A stretch of 42,370 bases of DNA, taken from positions 1 through 42,370 of the forward strand of contig NZ_MTSB01000028.1 in NCBI RefSeq assembly GCF_002093745.1, read 5' to 3'. The notes under the pieces are model-generated. The model searched no databases. It saw nothing but the letters and a program-made list of their open reading frames with translations, and was not told the origin of the DNA. Positions 16,857 to 25,421 of this stretch are shown here, piece after piece (position 1 is the stretch's first letter; each line of letters opens with the position of its first letter). A program made the position numbers and the translations under genes. Source of the stretch: Pseudomonas graminis (lineage in GTDB: Bacteria > Pseudomonadota > Gammaproteobacteria > Pseudomonadales > Pseudomonadaceae).

Positions 16857-18428
16857 CTACTCCGGCCCGGACTGCTGATTGCGCAGCACCTTGACGCGGC
16901 TCCAGGCCGGCACCGTGCTGACGGCAATCTCCGAGGCGGCGTTGACGCGATTGCGACCCTGCGACTTGGCGGCGTAAAGCGCCCGGTCGGCGAGTTCGAT
17001 CAGGCCTCGCTGGTCGAGTTGCCGATCATTGCCCATAAACGTGGCCACCCCCAGACTGACCGTGACAATCCCGAACGGGCTGTCGGGGTGCTCGATCTGC
17101 CTGTCGCGGATGGCGTGCAGAATATTTTCCGCAACCAGACGGGCGCTGGCTTCATCGGTGCCGGGCAACACCACCGCAATCTCTTCCCCACCGTAACGGG
17201 CGGCGACATCCGCAGGTCGACGGATACACTGTTCGACCAGCCGGGCAAGCATGACCAGACACTCGTCACCGGCCAGATGGCCGTAATGATCGTTGTAACG
17301 TTTGAAATGATCGGCATCGATCAGAATCAATGACAGCGTGTTGCGCTCACGCCGGGCGCGCTTGAATTCAGCGTCCAGAAACTGATCGAAACGCCTGCGA
17401 TTGGCCAGCCCCGTGAGTTTGTCTTCGGACGCAATCAATTCAAGGTGCTGATTCAACTGGATAAGGGCAGCCTGGGAACCCAGCAACTGATCTTCTGCGC
17501 GTATACGGCTGTGAATATGGCCCAGCAGGCGCAGACCCAGCGCGACCACCAGCCCGAGCAACACCAGCATCACCAGAATGGATTGTTTGGTCTGCCCCAT
17601 CCAGTCAAGCATGGCCTCCTTCTGCCCCAGTGCAACCACGGTCACAATCGGGTACACATCACTGCGTTTGAAGGCATAAAACCGCGATACGCCATCAATT
17701 CTGGAGACAAAACGGGTGGTGCCGGAAGGCGAGTCGAGTTCGGAGGTAAAAATAGGCGTCGACGAGAGGTCGCGGCCGATTTCTTCGTCCAGATGCGGAT
17801 ACCGCACGCGCAGTTGCCCGGAGGTCGAGGTCAGGCTGATGACGCCGGTTTTTCCGATCTGAATGCCTGAGTAGAATTTCAGCAGATGCTCGACGCCGAT
17901 CGTCACGACCATCAGCCCGGCAAAACTCGAATCGGGGTGTTCGATGCGCCGACTGACCGATATCACCCACTCTCCCGAAGCGCGACTGCGTATGGTCGGC
18001 CCGATGTAGGGTGCCTTGCCGGGCGTATGAAGGTGACGCTGAAAAAACTCGCGCTGTGCGCTGTTGATGCCTACCGCCTTGGGGTTGCTTGAAAAAATGC
18101 AGACACCGTTGGCATCGTACAGCGAGACGGTATCGACCTGCGGCAGCGCGCCCATTTCACGCGCGATGACCGACCTCAGGCGTTCGACCTGATCAGGTCC
18201 GAAACCGTCCTTTTCGACACGCTCCGTCAGGCCGATCAACATCAGCTCGCTTTGCTTGAAAATACCGTCTGTGTAAGTGCTCAGCGCCCCAGCCAGATTC
18301 ACCGTGCTGGTCTGGATGTTATCCAGCGTGTTGCGGCGCGCGGTCCATGCCTGCCAAGCCATCAACATCACCACGCAGACACACACCACGAGGATCAGCC
18401 ACGACGCAAGCCGAAGGTCGCGTTTCAA
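16857..18428 (-). CDS. Membrane diguanylate cyclase with Cache sensor and GGDEF domain
   Basis: Predicted to make cyclic di-GMP in response to a periplasmic signal. It has about 523 residues: a membrane helix near 8-28, a periplasmic Cache-type sensor (about 35-270), a second helix near 278-300, then a GGDEF domain. The active-site motif is GGEEI at 413-417, and the inhibitory I-site RPAD is at 404-407, five residues before it, so product inhibition is expected. I choose the TTG at 18428, because GGAGG lies six bases upstream; an alternative TTG at 18443 would sit upstream of that site. It is convergent with the RND operon. Confidence 0.92.
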   Translation of the reverse strand: MKRDLRLASWLILVVCVCVVMLMAWQAWTARRNTLDNIQTSTVNLAGALSTYTDGIFKQSELMLIGLTERVEKDGFGPDQVERLRSVIAREMGALPQVDTVSLYDANGVCIFSSNPKAVGINSAQREFFQRHLHTPGKAPYIGPTIRSRASGEWVISVSRRIEHPDSSFAGLMVVTIGVEHLLKFYSGIQIGKTGVISLTSTSGQLRVRYPHLDEEIGRDLSSTPIFTSELDSPSGTTRFVSRIDGVSRFYAFKRSDVYPIVTVVALGQKEAMLDWMGQTKQSILVMLVLLGLVVALGLRLLGHIHSRIRAEDQLLGSQAALIQLNQHLELIASEDKLTGLANRRRFDQFLDAEFKRARRERNTLSLILIDADHFKRYNDHYGHLAGDECLVMLARLVEQCIRRPADVAARYGGEEIAVVLPGTDEASARLVAENILHAIRDRQIEHPDSPFGIVTVSLGVATFMGNDRQLDQRGLIELADRALYAAKSQGRNRVNAASEIAVSTVPAWSRVKVLRNQQSGPE

Positions 18429-18589
18429 AACTTGCCTCCACAACAGGTGAGAACCAGTGCATCTGGTTTTCTGGAAACCGGACCTGATCGCTCAGGGACC
18501 TTCGACAACCCTTTTGCTATCAACTGCCGTTGTCGGCAGGCGCTTTGCCCTGCCTGAACGCCTGGCGCCAGACAAAAGCATGCCGGGCA

Positions 18590-18607
18590 GTGGCATCATA
18601 ATGCCAC
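18590..18607. promoter_or_regulatory. Inverted repeat in the 312-base gap upstream of the diguanylate cyclase
   Basis: GTGGCAT (18590-18596), CATA loop, ATGCCAC (18601-18607) is a perfect 7-bp inverted repeat about 160 bases upstream of the cyclase start. It could be an operator or a hairpin. The rest of 18429-18740 shows a small CCAGA/TCTGG palindrome (18676-18688), the sfnG terminator hairpin and no gene. Confidence 0.35.
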
Positions 18608-18692
18608 GTACCGATACCTGTGGGTTGTTTGGGGTTCAACTTACGCAGTCAGTCACACACTGGATCACAGCGGTGCCAGATTTTCTGGAGGG

Positions 18693-18717
18693 GCCGTGAG
18701 CGAAACCCGCTCACGGC
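18693..18717 (-). terminator. Hairpin after sfnG
   Basis: GCCGTGAGCG (18693-18702) pairs perfectly with CGCTCACGGC (18708-18717) around a five-base loop, 24 bases past the sfnG stop. There is no T-tract on the minus strand, so it may stabilise the 3' end rather than terminate by itself. Confidence 0.5.
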
Positions 18718-18740
18718 ATCAAGGCGGGAGGGTCAGTGCA

Positions 18741-19841
18741 TCAGGCGATGGCGGCGACAGGCTTGCGTTGTGTGGCGGCCTCCAGTTCACGCACCAGTGG
18801 CAGCACATGTTCACCAAAATAAGCCACTTCTTCCTGAAAATGCAGGAACGCGGACAGCACCAGGTCCACGCCGACAGACTTGAGCGCGACAATGCGCTCG
18901 GCAATCTGACGCGGCGTGCCGATCAGGTTGGTCTTGAAACCATCGTTGTATTGCACCAGGTCCTGGAAGGTCGATTTGGCCCAATTGCCCTCGCCTTCCG
19001 GGCTGGCCTTGCCCGCCTGTTTCGCGGCATCTCCAAAGGCATTGACCGCTTCGGGATCAGCCTTGTCGATGATTTCCGCCAGTACGGCACGGGCCTCTTC
19101 TTCGGTGTCGCGGGCGATGATGAAGGCATTCACGCCGATTTTCACCGAATGGCCGTTTACAGCAGCTTTGGCCCGAATGTCATCGACCTGAGCTTTTATG
19201 CCTTCAAGAGAATTGCCATTGGTGAAATACCAGTCAGACACGCGTGCTGCCATGTCACGCGCAGCCCGCGAGCTGCCACCCTGAAAGATTTCCGGGTGGG
19301 GGCGCTGAATCGGCTTGGGCTTGAGGGTGTAGTCGTGGAACCGGTAGAAGTCACCCTTGAACGTGAAATTATCGGTGGTCCAGATACCCTTGAGGGCACG
19401 GATAAATTCTTCAGAGCGGCGATAACGTTCGTCGTGCTCCAGCCACGGCTCGCCGATGGCCTGGAACTCGCCTTTGAACCAGCCACTGACGATGTTGACC
19501 GCCACACGCCCGGCAGTCAGCTGATCAATGGTCGCCAGTTGCTTGGCCGCGACCGACGGTGTCCACGGCCCCGGCAAAATAGCGGCAATGACCTTGAGTT
19601 TTTCGGTGGCGGCAAGCAGTGCGTGGCTGAACGCGACCGACTCATGCTGAAACTCGGCGCCATAACCGGCCGTGAAACGGATCTGCGTCAGGGCGTATTC
19701 AAACCCGGAGCGCTCGGCAATCTGTGCCAGCGTGCGGTTGTAATCAATGGTCCAACTGGTGCGTTGCTCGATCTTGCTGACGACCAGCCCACCGCTGACG
19801 TTCGGCACCCAGTACGCAAATTTGATCGCTGATTGGCTCAT
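18741..19841 (-). CDS. sfnG: Dimethylsulfone monooxygenase SfnG
   Basis: FMNH2-dependent monooxygenase of the bacterial luciferase-like family, 366 residues. It converts dimethylsulfone to methanesulfinate during sulfur starvation, using reduced flavin from an NADH:FMN reductase encoded elsewhere. The sequence is recognised as SfnG from its N-terminal KFAYWVPNVSGGLVVSKIEQRTSW segment and overall length. The start at 19841 follows AGAGGAG by seven bases. A sigma-54 promoter lies about 65 bases upstream, in line with the published control of sfnFG by the sigma-54 activator SfnR in P. putida. No sfnR or sfnF is in the window. Confidence 0.93.
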   Translation of the reverse strand: MSQSAIKFAYWVPNVSGGLVVSKIEQRTSWTIDYNRTLAQIAERSGFEYALTQIRFTAGYGAEFQHESVAFSHALLAATEKLKVIAAILPGPWTPSVAAKQLATIDQLTAGRVAVNIVSGWFKGEFQAIGEPWLEHDERYRRSEEFIRALKGIWTTDNFTFKGDFYRFHDYTLKPKPIQRPHPEIFQGGSSRAARDMAARVSDWYFTNGNSLEGIKAQVDDIRAKAAVNGHSVKIGVNAFIIARDTEEEARAVLAEIIDKADPEAVNAFGDAAKQAGKASPEGEGNWAKSTFQDLVQYNDGFKTNLIGTPRQIAERIVALKSVGVDLVLSAFLHFQEEVAYFGEHVLPLVRELEAATQRKPVAAIA

Positions 19842-19905
19842 ATCGGCACTCCTCTGACGGCAGGTTTCCCGAGCGGGGTAATCGATCGGGCTTGCCATTT
19901 TCAAG

Positions 19906-19921
19906 AGCAGCAACCGTGCCA
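19906..19921 (-). promoter_or_regulatory. Sigma-54 promoter of sfnG
   Basis: The minus strand reads TGGCACGGTTGCTGCT, with GG and GC exactly ten bases apart, the spacing required for RpoN. The -24 half (TGGCACG) is a perfect consensus; the -12 half (CTGCT) is close to TTGCW. The predicted start lies about 55 bases before the ATG. Confidence 0.7.
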
Positions 19922-20005
19922 GAGGAATAACTCACGGTAGATCAATGAGTTGAAACGCTTGCCGCCGCGCGTCAACTGTCCGTCTACCGGCAAGCTGTCG
20001 GACGG

Positions 20006-20026
20006 CTGTTGGCACAGCAACAGTGC
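20006..20026. promoter_or_regulatory. Candidate activator-binding palindromes upstream of sfnG
   Basis: CTGTTG-N6-CAACAG (20006-20023) overlaps GCAC-N7-GTGC (20012-20026). The block sits about 100-115 bases upstream of the sigma-54 promoter, the usual place for an enhancer-binding protein such as SfnR. Identity of the binder is an inference. The rest of 19842-20165 shows no gene. Confidence 0.45.
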
Positions 20027-20165
20027 GTGACGGCGAGCACTGTCGATCCGTCGCGCTGACCCGCCGGACGACCCGACGAAAGGCCGCCCGTAGTGGCTAT
20101 TCAGAACCTCATCGCAGGAGTAGATTTCGGATCCAATGAAGTCTCATTCATCCGCAGGAGCACCG

Positions 20166-20501
20166 ATGAAGTTCAATGCCTGGTTCCTGGCCTTTTTGAT
20201 CCCTCCCCTGGCTGCCCATGCCGAGGGAAAAGCGATTCACGTTCCCCTGGATGTTGCCGGCCAGCACGCACTGGTGGAAAAAAGCGGAAGTGCGGACCTG
20301 CGCGTGGTGGTCACTCGCCGAGAAGGCCTGCTCGGCGTGATCTACTCCAAGCGCCTCTACAATTGTGAAAAACACCTGGTGAATCTGGTCGGCACCGGCT
20401 CGACACTGGAGATCATGGAGCAGGCTCATGCGGTCAGCGGCATGGGGCCAATCATCCGAGACTCCACGGACGACTACATCGGCTCCGAGGCCTGCAGCTG
20501 A
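20166..20501 (+). CDS. Small secreted hypothetical protein
   Basis: I do not recognise this 111-residue protein. It has a clear signal peptide (residues 1-19, ending AHA) and a mature domain of about 92 residues with two cysteines, Cys67 and Cys110, which could form a disulfide in the periplasm. The ATG at 20166 follows AGGAG by five bases; an in-frame ATG at 20136 would spoil the signal peptide. It is a single gene followed by a good terminator and is divergent from sfnG. GC content and codon use look like those of the neighbours. Confidence 0.75.
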   Translation: MKFNAWFLAFLIPPLAAHAEGKAIHVPLDVAGQHALVEKSGSADLRVVVTRREGLLGVIYSKRLYNCEKHLVNLVGTGSTLEIMEQAHAVSGMGPIIRDSTDDYIGSEACS

Positions 20502-20553
20502 CCGAAGCGGTAACCCTCTCGCTACTCGCTACACCCACTTGATCATTTTCTTG

Positions 20554-20580
20554 AAAGCGCCCTGTATGAGGCGCTTTTTT
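20554..20580 (+). terminator. Rho-independent terminator after the small secreted protein
   Basis: AAAGCGCC (20554-20561) pairs with GGCGCTTT (20570-20577) around an eight-base loop and runs into six T residues. It lies 53 bases after the stop codon. Confidence 0.85.
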
Positions 20581-20725
20581 CGTTGTTGCGTGATGGGAAT
20601 TGCGCCTGCTTTGCCGCCTGCAAAAAAGACTTGCGCCAAGAGTATTACGGTATACCATCAGACAGGAAATCATTCTCTACGCCGGTCGATCAAGCAGGCG
20701 CCACGATTTAAGCGAGGTAAGTGTC

Positions 20726-21763
20726 ATGAAGTTTTCGTTGTTCGCGCACATGGAGCGCTGGGATGAAAGTGTCAGTCATCGCCAGCTTTTCGAGGACCTG
20801 ACCGAACTGACGCTGATGGCCGAAGCAGGTGGCTTCAGTACGGTATGGATCGGCGAACACCACGCGATGGAATACACCATCTCGCCAAGTCCGATGCCGC
20901 TGCTGGCCTATCTGGCTGCCAAGACCACGCGTATTCATCTGGGCGCAGGCACTATCATTGCGCCCTTCTGGCATCCCTTGCGGGTAGCCGGTGAATGCGC
21001 CTTGCTGGATGTGATCAGCAACGGACGGATGGAAGTCGGCCTGGCTCGGGGCGCCTATCAAGTGGAATTCGACCGGATGGCGGGCGGCATGCCGGCCTCG
21101 GAAGGCGGCAAGGCGCTGCGCGAGATGGTCCCGGTGGTTCGTGCCCTCTGGCAAGGCGATTACGCTCACGACGGCGATATCTGGAAATTCCCCACCTCGA
21201 CCTGCGTGCCCAAACCGATCAACACGCCACCGATGTGGATCGCGGCCCGTGATCCGGACTCGCACAATTTCGCGGTGCAGAATGGTTGCAACGTGATGGT
21301 CACGCCGCTGATGAAAGGCGACGAGGAAGTGGTCGACCTGAAGAACAAGTTCGAAGCAGCACTGGCCAACAACCCCGACGTGCCGCGCCCGCAGTTGATG
21401 GTTCTGCGCCACACTCACGTGCATGCTGCGGACAACCCTGAAGGCTGGAAAACGGGGGCCACCGCCATCGCGAAGTTCTACCGCACCTTTGACGCGTGGT
21501 TTGGCAATAAACAGACGCCCGTGAACGGTTTTCTCGCGCCCAGCCCTGAAGAAAAGTTCAAGGATCGCCCGGAGTTCGAGCTGGACAACATTCGCAAGAA
21601 CACCATGATCGGCACCCCGGAAGAGATCATCCCGCGCATTCGTTATTACCAGGAACTGGGTGTCGACGAGTTCAGCTTCTGGTGCGACAACAGCCTGCCG
21701 CACGCCGAGAAAAAGAAGTCGCTTGAGTTGTTTATCAAGCATGTGGTGCCGGCGTTTCGTTGA
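20726..21763 (+). CDS. LLM-class flavin-dependent oxidoreductase
   Basis: Luciferase-like monooxygenase fold protein of 345 residues, expected to use FMNH2 or F420-like reduced flavin with oxygen. Visible family features are the N-terminal KFSLFAHMERWDES strand, the WIGEHHAMEY segment near residues 37-46 and the GRMEVGLARGAYQVEF flavin-binding region near 108-123. The start at 20726 has GAGG eight bases upstream; the frame extends to 20600 without support. The substrate is unknown. It lies near sfnG, also a luciferase-family enzyme, but is transcribed separately in the opposite direction, so a shared sulfur role is only a suggestion. Confidence 0.88.
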   Translation: MKFSLFAHMERWDESVSHRQLFEDLTELTLMAEAGGFSTVWIGEHHAMEYTISPSPMPLLAYLAAKTTRIHLGAGTIIAPFWHPLRVAGECALLDVISNGRMEVGLARGAYQVEFDRMAGGMPASEGGKALREMVPVVRALWQGDYAHDGDIWKFPTSTCVPKPINTPPMWIAARDPDSHNFAVQNGCNVMVTPLMKGDEEVVDLKNKFEAALANNPDVPRPQLMVLRHTHVHAADNPEGWKTGATAIAKFYRTFDAWFGNKQTPVNGFLAPSPEEKFKDRPEFELDNIRKNTMIGTPEEIIPRIRYYQELGVDEFSFWCDNSLPHAEKKKSLELFIKHVVPAFR

Positions 21764-21801
21764 GTGTACGGGGTGTCTGAGGAGCTCTGAAAAGGGCTGC
21801 A

Positions 21802-22266
21802 CAGCCCCTGACTATCGTGCCGACGCTCCGCGTGGGCATGCAGTTCTGGACACTCTGCGTCCTCTGTGTGGCGCTCCGCGTCACACAAGGGTTCTGCGAT
21901 GTCAGATAGATTTACATAAGACTCATGTCAGCTTTGCGCCCTTACGGCGCCCTGCTTTGAGGGTCCAAAGCAGGCAAAGTCCCAGCTCCGTTTCCGGCCC
22001 GACTTCGTCGGGTTCCTTCGGTTGAAAAGCACATCTAAAGCATTATCGCGGAGCGTCACACGGCGGCTCTACGGTTTCAGTTGAGCCAAGGTCAGCCCCT
22101 GATTATCGTGCCGACGCTCCGCGTGGGCATGCAGTTCTGGACGCTCTGCGCCCTCTGTGTGGCGCTCCGCGTCACACAAGGGTTCTGCGATGTCAGATAG
22201 ATTCACATAAGACCCAGGTCACCTTTGCGCCCTCACCGCGCCCTGCTTTGAGGGACCAAAGTAGGC
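21802..22266. repeat. Two shortened copies of the long intergenic repeat
   Basis: This stretch carries the same modules as the array at 1-1018, in the same orientation: TATCGTGCCGACGCTCCGCG, the CTTTG hairpin (21951-21974 and again 22242-22265) and the CCCGAC/GTCGGG hairpin. The first copy jumps at about 22020 from the sequence ending TTCCTTCG straight to GTTGAAAAGCACATC, so about 143 bases containing the three-way junction are missing. The second copy stops just after its CTTTG hairpin. No gene is seen in 21764-22359. Confidence 0.8.
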
Positions 22267-22359
22267 AGTCGCTGCAACCACGGGTAAGGCACAACGTTGT
22301 GGCGCATTGGAAATCTTTGACGCGAAGCCTCATGAAATGCGTGCCCATTAACATTACGA

Positions 22360-23700
22360 TCAATACCCCGACCCCGAACCCGGTATCCACGACGTCCCGG
22401 CCAGAGGCACACGCGCCATCGCGGCGGATTCTACCGTCAGCGCCACCAGATCTTCCGGGTCGAGGTTGTGCAGGTGTGATTTGCCGCAGGCGCGGGCCAT
22501 GGTCTGGGCTTCGAGGACCAGCACACGCAGGTAGTTGGCCAGACGCCGCCCGCCTTCGACCGGGTCGAGGCGCTTGGACAGTTCAGGGTCTTGCGTGGTG
22601 ATGCCCGCCGGGTCACGGCCGTTCTGCCAGTCGTCGTAGAAACCGGCCGCCGAGCCGATCTTTTTCAGCTCTTCGTCCAGACGCGGGTGGTTGTCGCCGA
22701 GCGCGATCAACGCAGCGGTACCGATGGCCACTGCATCCGCGCCCAGCGCCATCGCCTTGGCGACGTCGGCACCGTTGCGAATCCCTCCGGAGACGATCAA
22801 TTGCACTTTGCGGTGCATGCCCATTTCCTGCAGCGCCTGAACCGCCTGCGGGATGGCGGGCAGAATCGGGATGCCGACGTGTTCGATGAACACTTCCTGA
22901 GTCGCCGCCGTACCGCCCTGCATGCCGTCGAGCACGATCACGTCTGCGCCGGCTTTCACCGCCAGCTTGACGTCGTAATACGGACGGCTGGCACCGATCT
23001 TAACGTAGATCGGCTTTTCCCAATCGGTGATTTCCCGAATTTCGGCAATCTTGATCGCCAGGTCGTCCGGGCCGGTCCAGTCCGGGTGACGGCACGCCGA
23101 CCTTTGATCGACGCCGACCGGCAGTGTGCGCATGCCGGCCACACGCTCGGTCACTTTCATGCCCAGTAACATGCCGCCACCGCCCGGTTTGGCGCCCTGC
23201 CCCAGGACGATTTCGATGGCATCCGCCTTGCGCAGGTCGTCGGGGTTCATGCCATAACGTGATGGCAGGTACTGATAGACCAGATGCTGCGACTGACCAC
23301 GCTCTTCAGGGGTCATGCCGCCGTCGCCGGTGGTGGTGCTGGTGCCTGCGATCGTCGCACCACGGCCCAGCGCTTCTTTGGCGTTGGCCGACAACGCGCC
23401 GAAACTCATGCCGGCGATGGTCACCGGAATTTTCAGGTACAGCGGCTTCTTGGCAAAACGGTTGCCAAGCACCACGTCAGTCCCGCACTTCTCGCGATAG
23501 CCTTCCAGCGGGTAGCGCGAGACGCTTGCACCGAGCAGCAGCAGGTCGTCGAAATGCGGCAGTTTGCGTTTGGTGCCGCCGCCGCGAATATCGTAGATAC
23601 CGGTTTCCGCCGCGCGCTGGATTTCCTGAATGGTCAGGCGATCAAAGGTGGCCGACTCGCGCAGGACTGGAGCTGGTTTGTGGCTGATGGGTTCGCTCAT
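22360..23700 (-). CDS. glxD: FMN-binding glutamate-synthase-like protein GlxD (N-methylglutamate synthase subunit C-like)
   Basis: Cytoplasmic protein of 446 residues equivalent to the FMN-binding synthase domain of GltB. The TIM-barrel phosphate-binding stretch DVIVLDGMQGGTAATQ and the IVSGGIRNGADVAKAMALGADAVAIGTAAL segment are clear. In methylotrophs the homologous MgsC, with MgsA and MgsB, forms N-methylglutamate synthase, which joins methylamine to glutamate; in rhizobia the genes are called glx. It is last of the operon glnT-glxB-glxC-glxD, starting 15 bp after glxC with AGGAG upstream. Which substrate is used here is inferred from context only. Confidence 0.92.
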   Translation of the reverse strand: MSEPISHKPAPVLRESATFDRLTIQEIQRAAETGIYDIRGGGTKRKLPHFDDLLLLGASVSRYPLEGYREKCGTDVVLGNRFAKKPLYLKIPVTIAGMSFGALSANAKEALGRGATIAGTSTTTGDGGMTPEERGQSQHLVYQYLPSRYGMNPDDLRKADAIEIVLGQGAKPGGGGMLLGMKVTERVAGMRTLPVGVDQRSACRHPDWTGPDDLAIKIAEIREITDWEKPIYVKIGASRPYYDVKLAVKAGADVIVLDGMQGGTAATQEVFIEHVGIPILPAIPQAVQALQEMGMHRKVQLIVSGGIRNGADVAKAMALGADAVAIGTAALIALGDNHPRLDEELKKIGSAAGFYDDWQNGRDPAGITTQDPELSKRLDPVEGGRRLANYLRVLVLEAQTMARACGKSHLHNLDPEDLVALTVESAAMARVPLAGTSWIPGSGSGY

Positions 23701-23715
23701 GGTAGTGCTCCTGGA

Positions 23716-24399
23716 TCAGTACGCGGAGGCGTTGTCGACTTTGAAGTTGTAGAGCTGACGGGCCGAGCCGTAGCGCTTGAAATCTGCAGCGTTCTCATTG
23801 AAGCCTGCGCGACTGAGCAACTCCTGCAACTCGTGCAGATGCTCCTCGCGCATCTCCTTGGCGACGCAGTCCGAACCCAGCGATTCAACTTTGCCTTTGA
23901 CGTAGATCCGCGTTTCGTAAAGCGAGTCGCCCAGCGCATCGCCGGCGTCACCACACACCACCAGCCGACCGGCCTGGCCCATGAAGCAGCTCATGTGGCC
24001 GATGCTGCCGCCCACCACAATGTCGATGCCTTTCATGGAAATGCCGCAACGGGCACCGGCATCGCCCTCGATGACCAGCAAGCCGCCGTGTGCCGTAGCG
24101 CCTGCGGCCTGCGAAGCGCTGCCCTTGACCCGCACGGCACCGGACATCATGTTTTCCGCGCAACCGACGCCGACATTGCCATGCACGGTGATGGAGGCTT
24201 TCTGGTTCATACCGGCGCAGTAATAACCCGCGTGGCCCTGAATATCGATGGAGATGGCTTCGTTGACGCCGACCGCCAGGTTATGCGCGCCGTCGGGATG
24301 GGTCACTCGCCATTCGCGCTCCTGCAAGTCCTTGACCTGATCGTGCAGGGCCTGGTTGAGGTCGCGCACGGTAGCGCTGGAAAGGTCGACAGTTTTCAT
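23716..24399 (-). CDS. glxC: GXGXG-domain protein GlxC (N-methylglutamate synthase subunit B-like)
   Basis: Protein of 227 residues matching the C-terminal right-handed beta-helix (GXGXG) domain of glutamate synthase large subunits. Repeating glycine-rich turns such as GHAGYYCAGMNQKASITVHG and GNVGVGCAENMMSG mark the helix coils. In the split enzyme this subunit is structural and bridges the amidotransferase and FMN subunits. Its ATG overlaps the glxB stop as ATGA, so the two are translationally coupled. Confidence 0.92.
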   Translation of the reverse strand: MKTVDLSSATVRDLNQALHDQVKDLQEREWRVTHPDGAHNLAVGVNEAISIDIQGHAGYYCAGMNQKASITVHGNVGVGCAENMMSGAVRVKGSASQAAGATAHGGLLVIEGDAGARCGISMKGIDIVVGGSIGHMSCFMGQAGRLVVCGDAGDALGDSLYETRIYVKGKVESLGSDCVAKEMREEHLHELQELLSRAGFNENAADFKRYGSARQLYNFKVDNASAY

Positions 24400-25316
24400 G
24401 GGCGTGTTCCCTCGGCTGGCTCGCGTTCCCAGATGTACATGGTGGCCGGGATCGGCTCCCAGACCCTGGCGCTTTCAATGCCCGGCAGGCTGGACAGCGC
24501 CTGATATTCCGAGGCCATCGCAACGTAATCATCGGTTTCAGCGAGAATGGCCGGCTTGCAGGCAATCGGGTCACGAATCACCGCAAAACCGTTGCGCGTA
24601 CCGATGGCGAAGGTGAAGAAGCCGTCGAGGTCTTCCAGCGATTTGTCGAGTGCCTGCTTGAGCGTGTCACCCTGTTGCAGACGCCAGGCCAGGTAACCCG
24701 CCGCCACTTCCGTGTCGTTGTCGGTCTCGAACTGAATGCCTTCACGACGCAGGTTCTGGCGCAAACGGAAGTGATTGGACAACGAACCGTTATGGACCAG
24801 GCACAAGTCAGAGCCGGTGGAAAACGGATGGCTGCCTTCCAGGGTCACAGCGCTTTCAGTGGCCATGCGGGTGTGGCCAATAATGTGGCTGCCCTTCATG
24901 GACGCCAGACCGAAGCGCGCGGAAATCTCCTTCGGCAGGCCCATGCCCTTGAGAATCTCGATGCTCTGCCCGGCGCTCATGATGCGCACGTCGGGGGCCA
25001 GTTCGGCCAGCGCGGCACGCACTGACGCCTCTTGCGCCTGAATCTTCAGCACCACGGCGCTGGCGTTCTGAAACCAGTCCAGCGGTGCATCCATTTTGCT
25101 TTTCAGCGCCACGATCAGCGCGTTGAAATCGTATTGTTCAGTGGTGGCCTGCAAGGTCAGCTTGACCCAGCCATCCGCGACTTCATCGCCATAAATCGCA
25201 AAACCGGCGCTGTCCGGACCACGGTCCGTCATGGCTTCGAGCATCGGCTCGAACAACTTGCCGAGCTGCGATTCCAGCGCCGGGTTTTTCAGGTACAAAC
25301 CAACGATTCCGCACAT
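24396..25316 (-). CDS. glxB: Class II glutamine amidotransferase GlxB (N-methylglutamate synthase subunit A-like)
   Basis: N-terminal-nucleophile amidotransferase of 306 residues. It begins MCGIVGLYL, so Cys2 becomes the catalytic nucleophile after methionine removal. The GHTRMATES and HNGSLSNH segments are typical of the class II glutaminase domain. In glutamate synthase it frees ammonia from glutamine; in the N-methylglutamate pathway the homologue would release methylamine from gamma-glutamylmethylamide. The start is preceded by AAGGGTGAGG, and a strong hairpin sits just upstream. Second gene of the operon. Confidence 0.93.
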   Translation of the reverse strand: MCGIVGLYLKNPALESQLGKLFEPMLEAMTDRGPDSAGFAIYGDEVADGWVKLTLQATTEQYDFNALIVALKSKMDAPLDWFQNASAVVLKIQAQEASVRAALAELAPDVRIMSAGQSIEILKGMGLPKEISARFGLASMKGSHIIGHTRMATESAVTLEGSHPFSTGSDLCLVHNGSLSNHFRLRQNLRREGIQFETDNDTEVAAGYLAWRLQQGDTLKQALDKSLEDLDGFFTFAIGTRNGFAVIRDPIACKPAILAETDDYVAMASEYQALSSLPGIESARVWEPIPATMYIWEREPAEGTRP

Positions 25317-25333
25317 AGCCTCACCCTTTGGTA

Positions 25334-25370
25334 GCGACAGGTTTTTAGCAGCACGCTAAAAGCCAGTCGC
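25334..25370 (-). other. Intercistronic hairpin between glnT and glxB
   Basis: Two stem blocks stack into a 16-bp hairpin with one mismatch and one possible wobble: GCGAC/GTCGC at the base and TTTTAGC/GCTAAAA (25343-25361) at the top around a five-base loop. It ends 18 bases before the glxB start codon, with no T-tract after it, so it is more likely a processing or translation-control element than a terminator. Confidence 0.55.
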
Positions 25371-25421
25371 CTGGACAGAGAAATTAAATACGCTGCATGC
25401 CTGCTCTTGCTTGCCGCTGTT

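Noticed and set aside
20600..20625. Possible sigma-54 promoter GGAATTGCGCCTGC upstream of the LLM oxidoreductase gene
   Set aside because: The GG-N10-GC spacing is met, but the -24 half does not match TGGCAC and the region overlaps the area just after a terminator.
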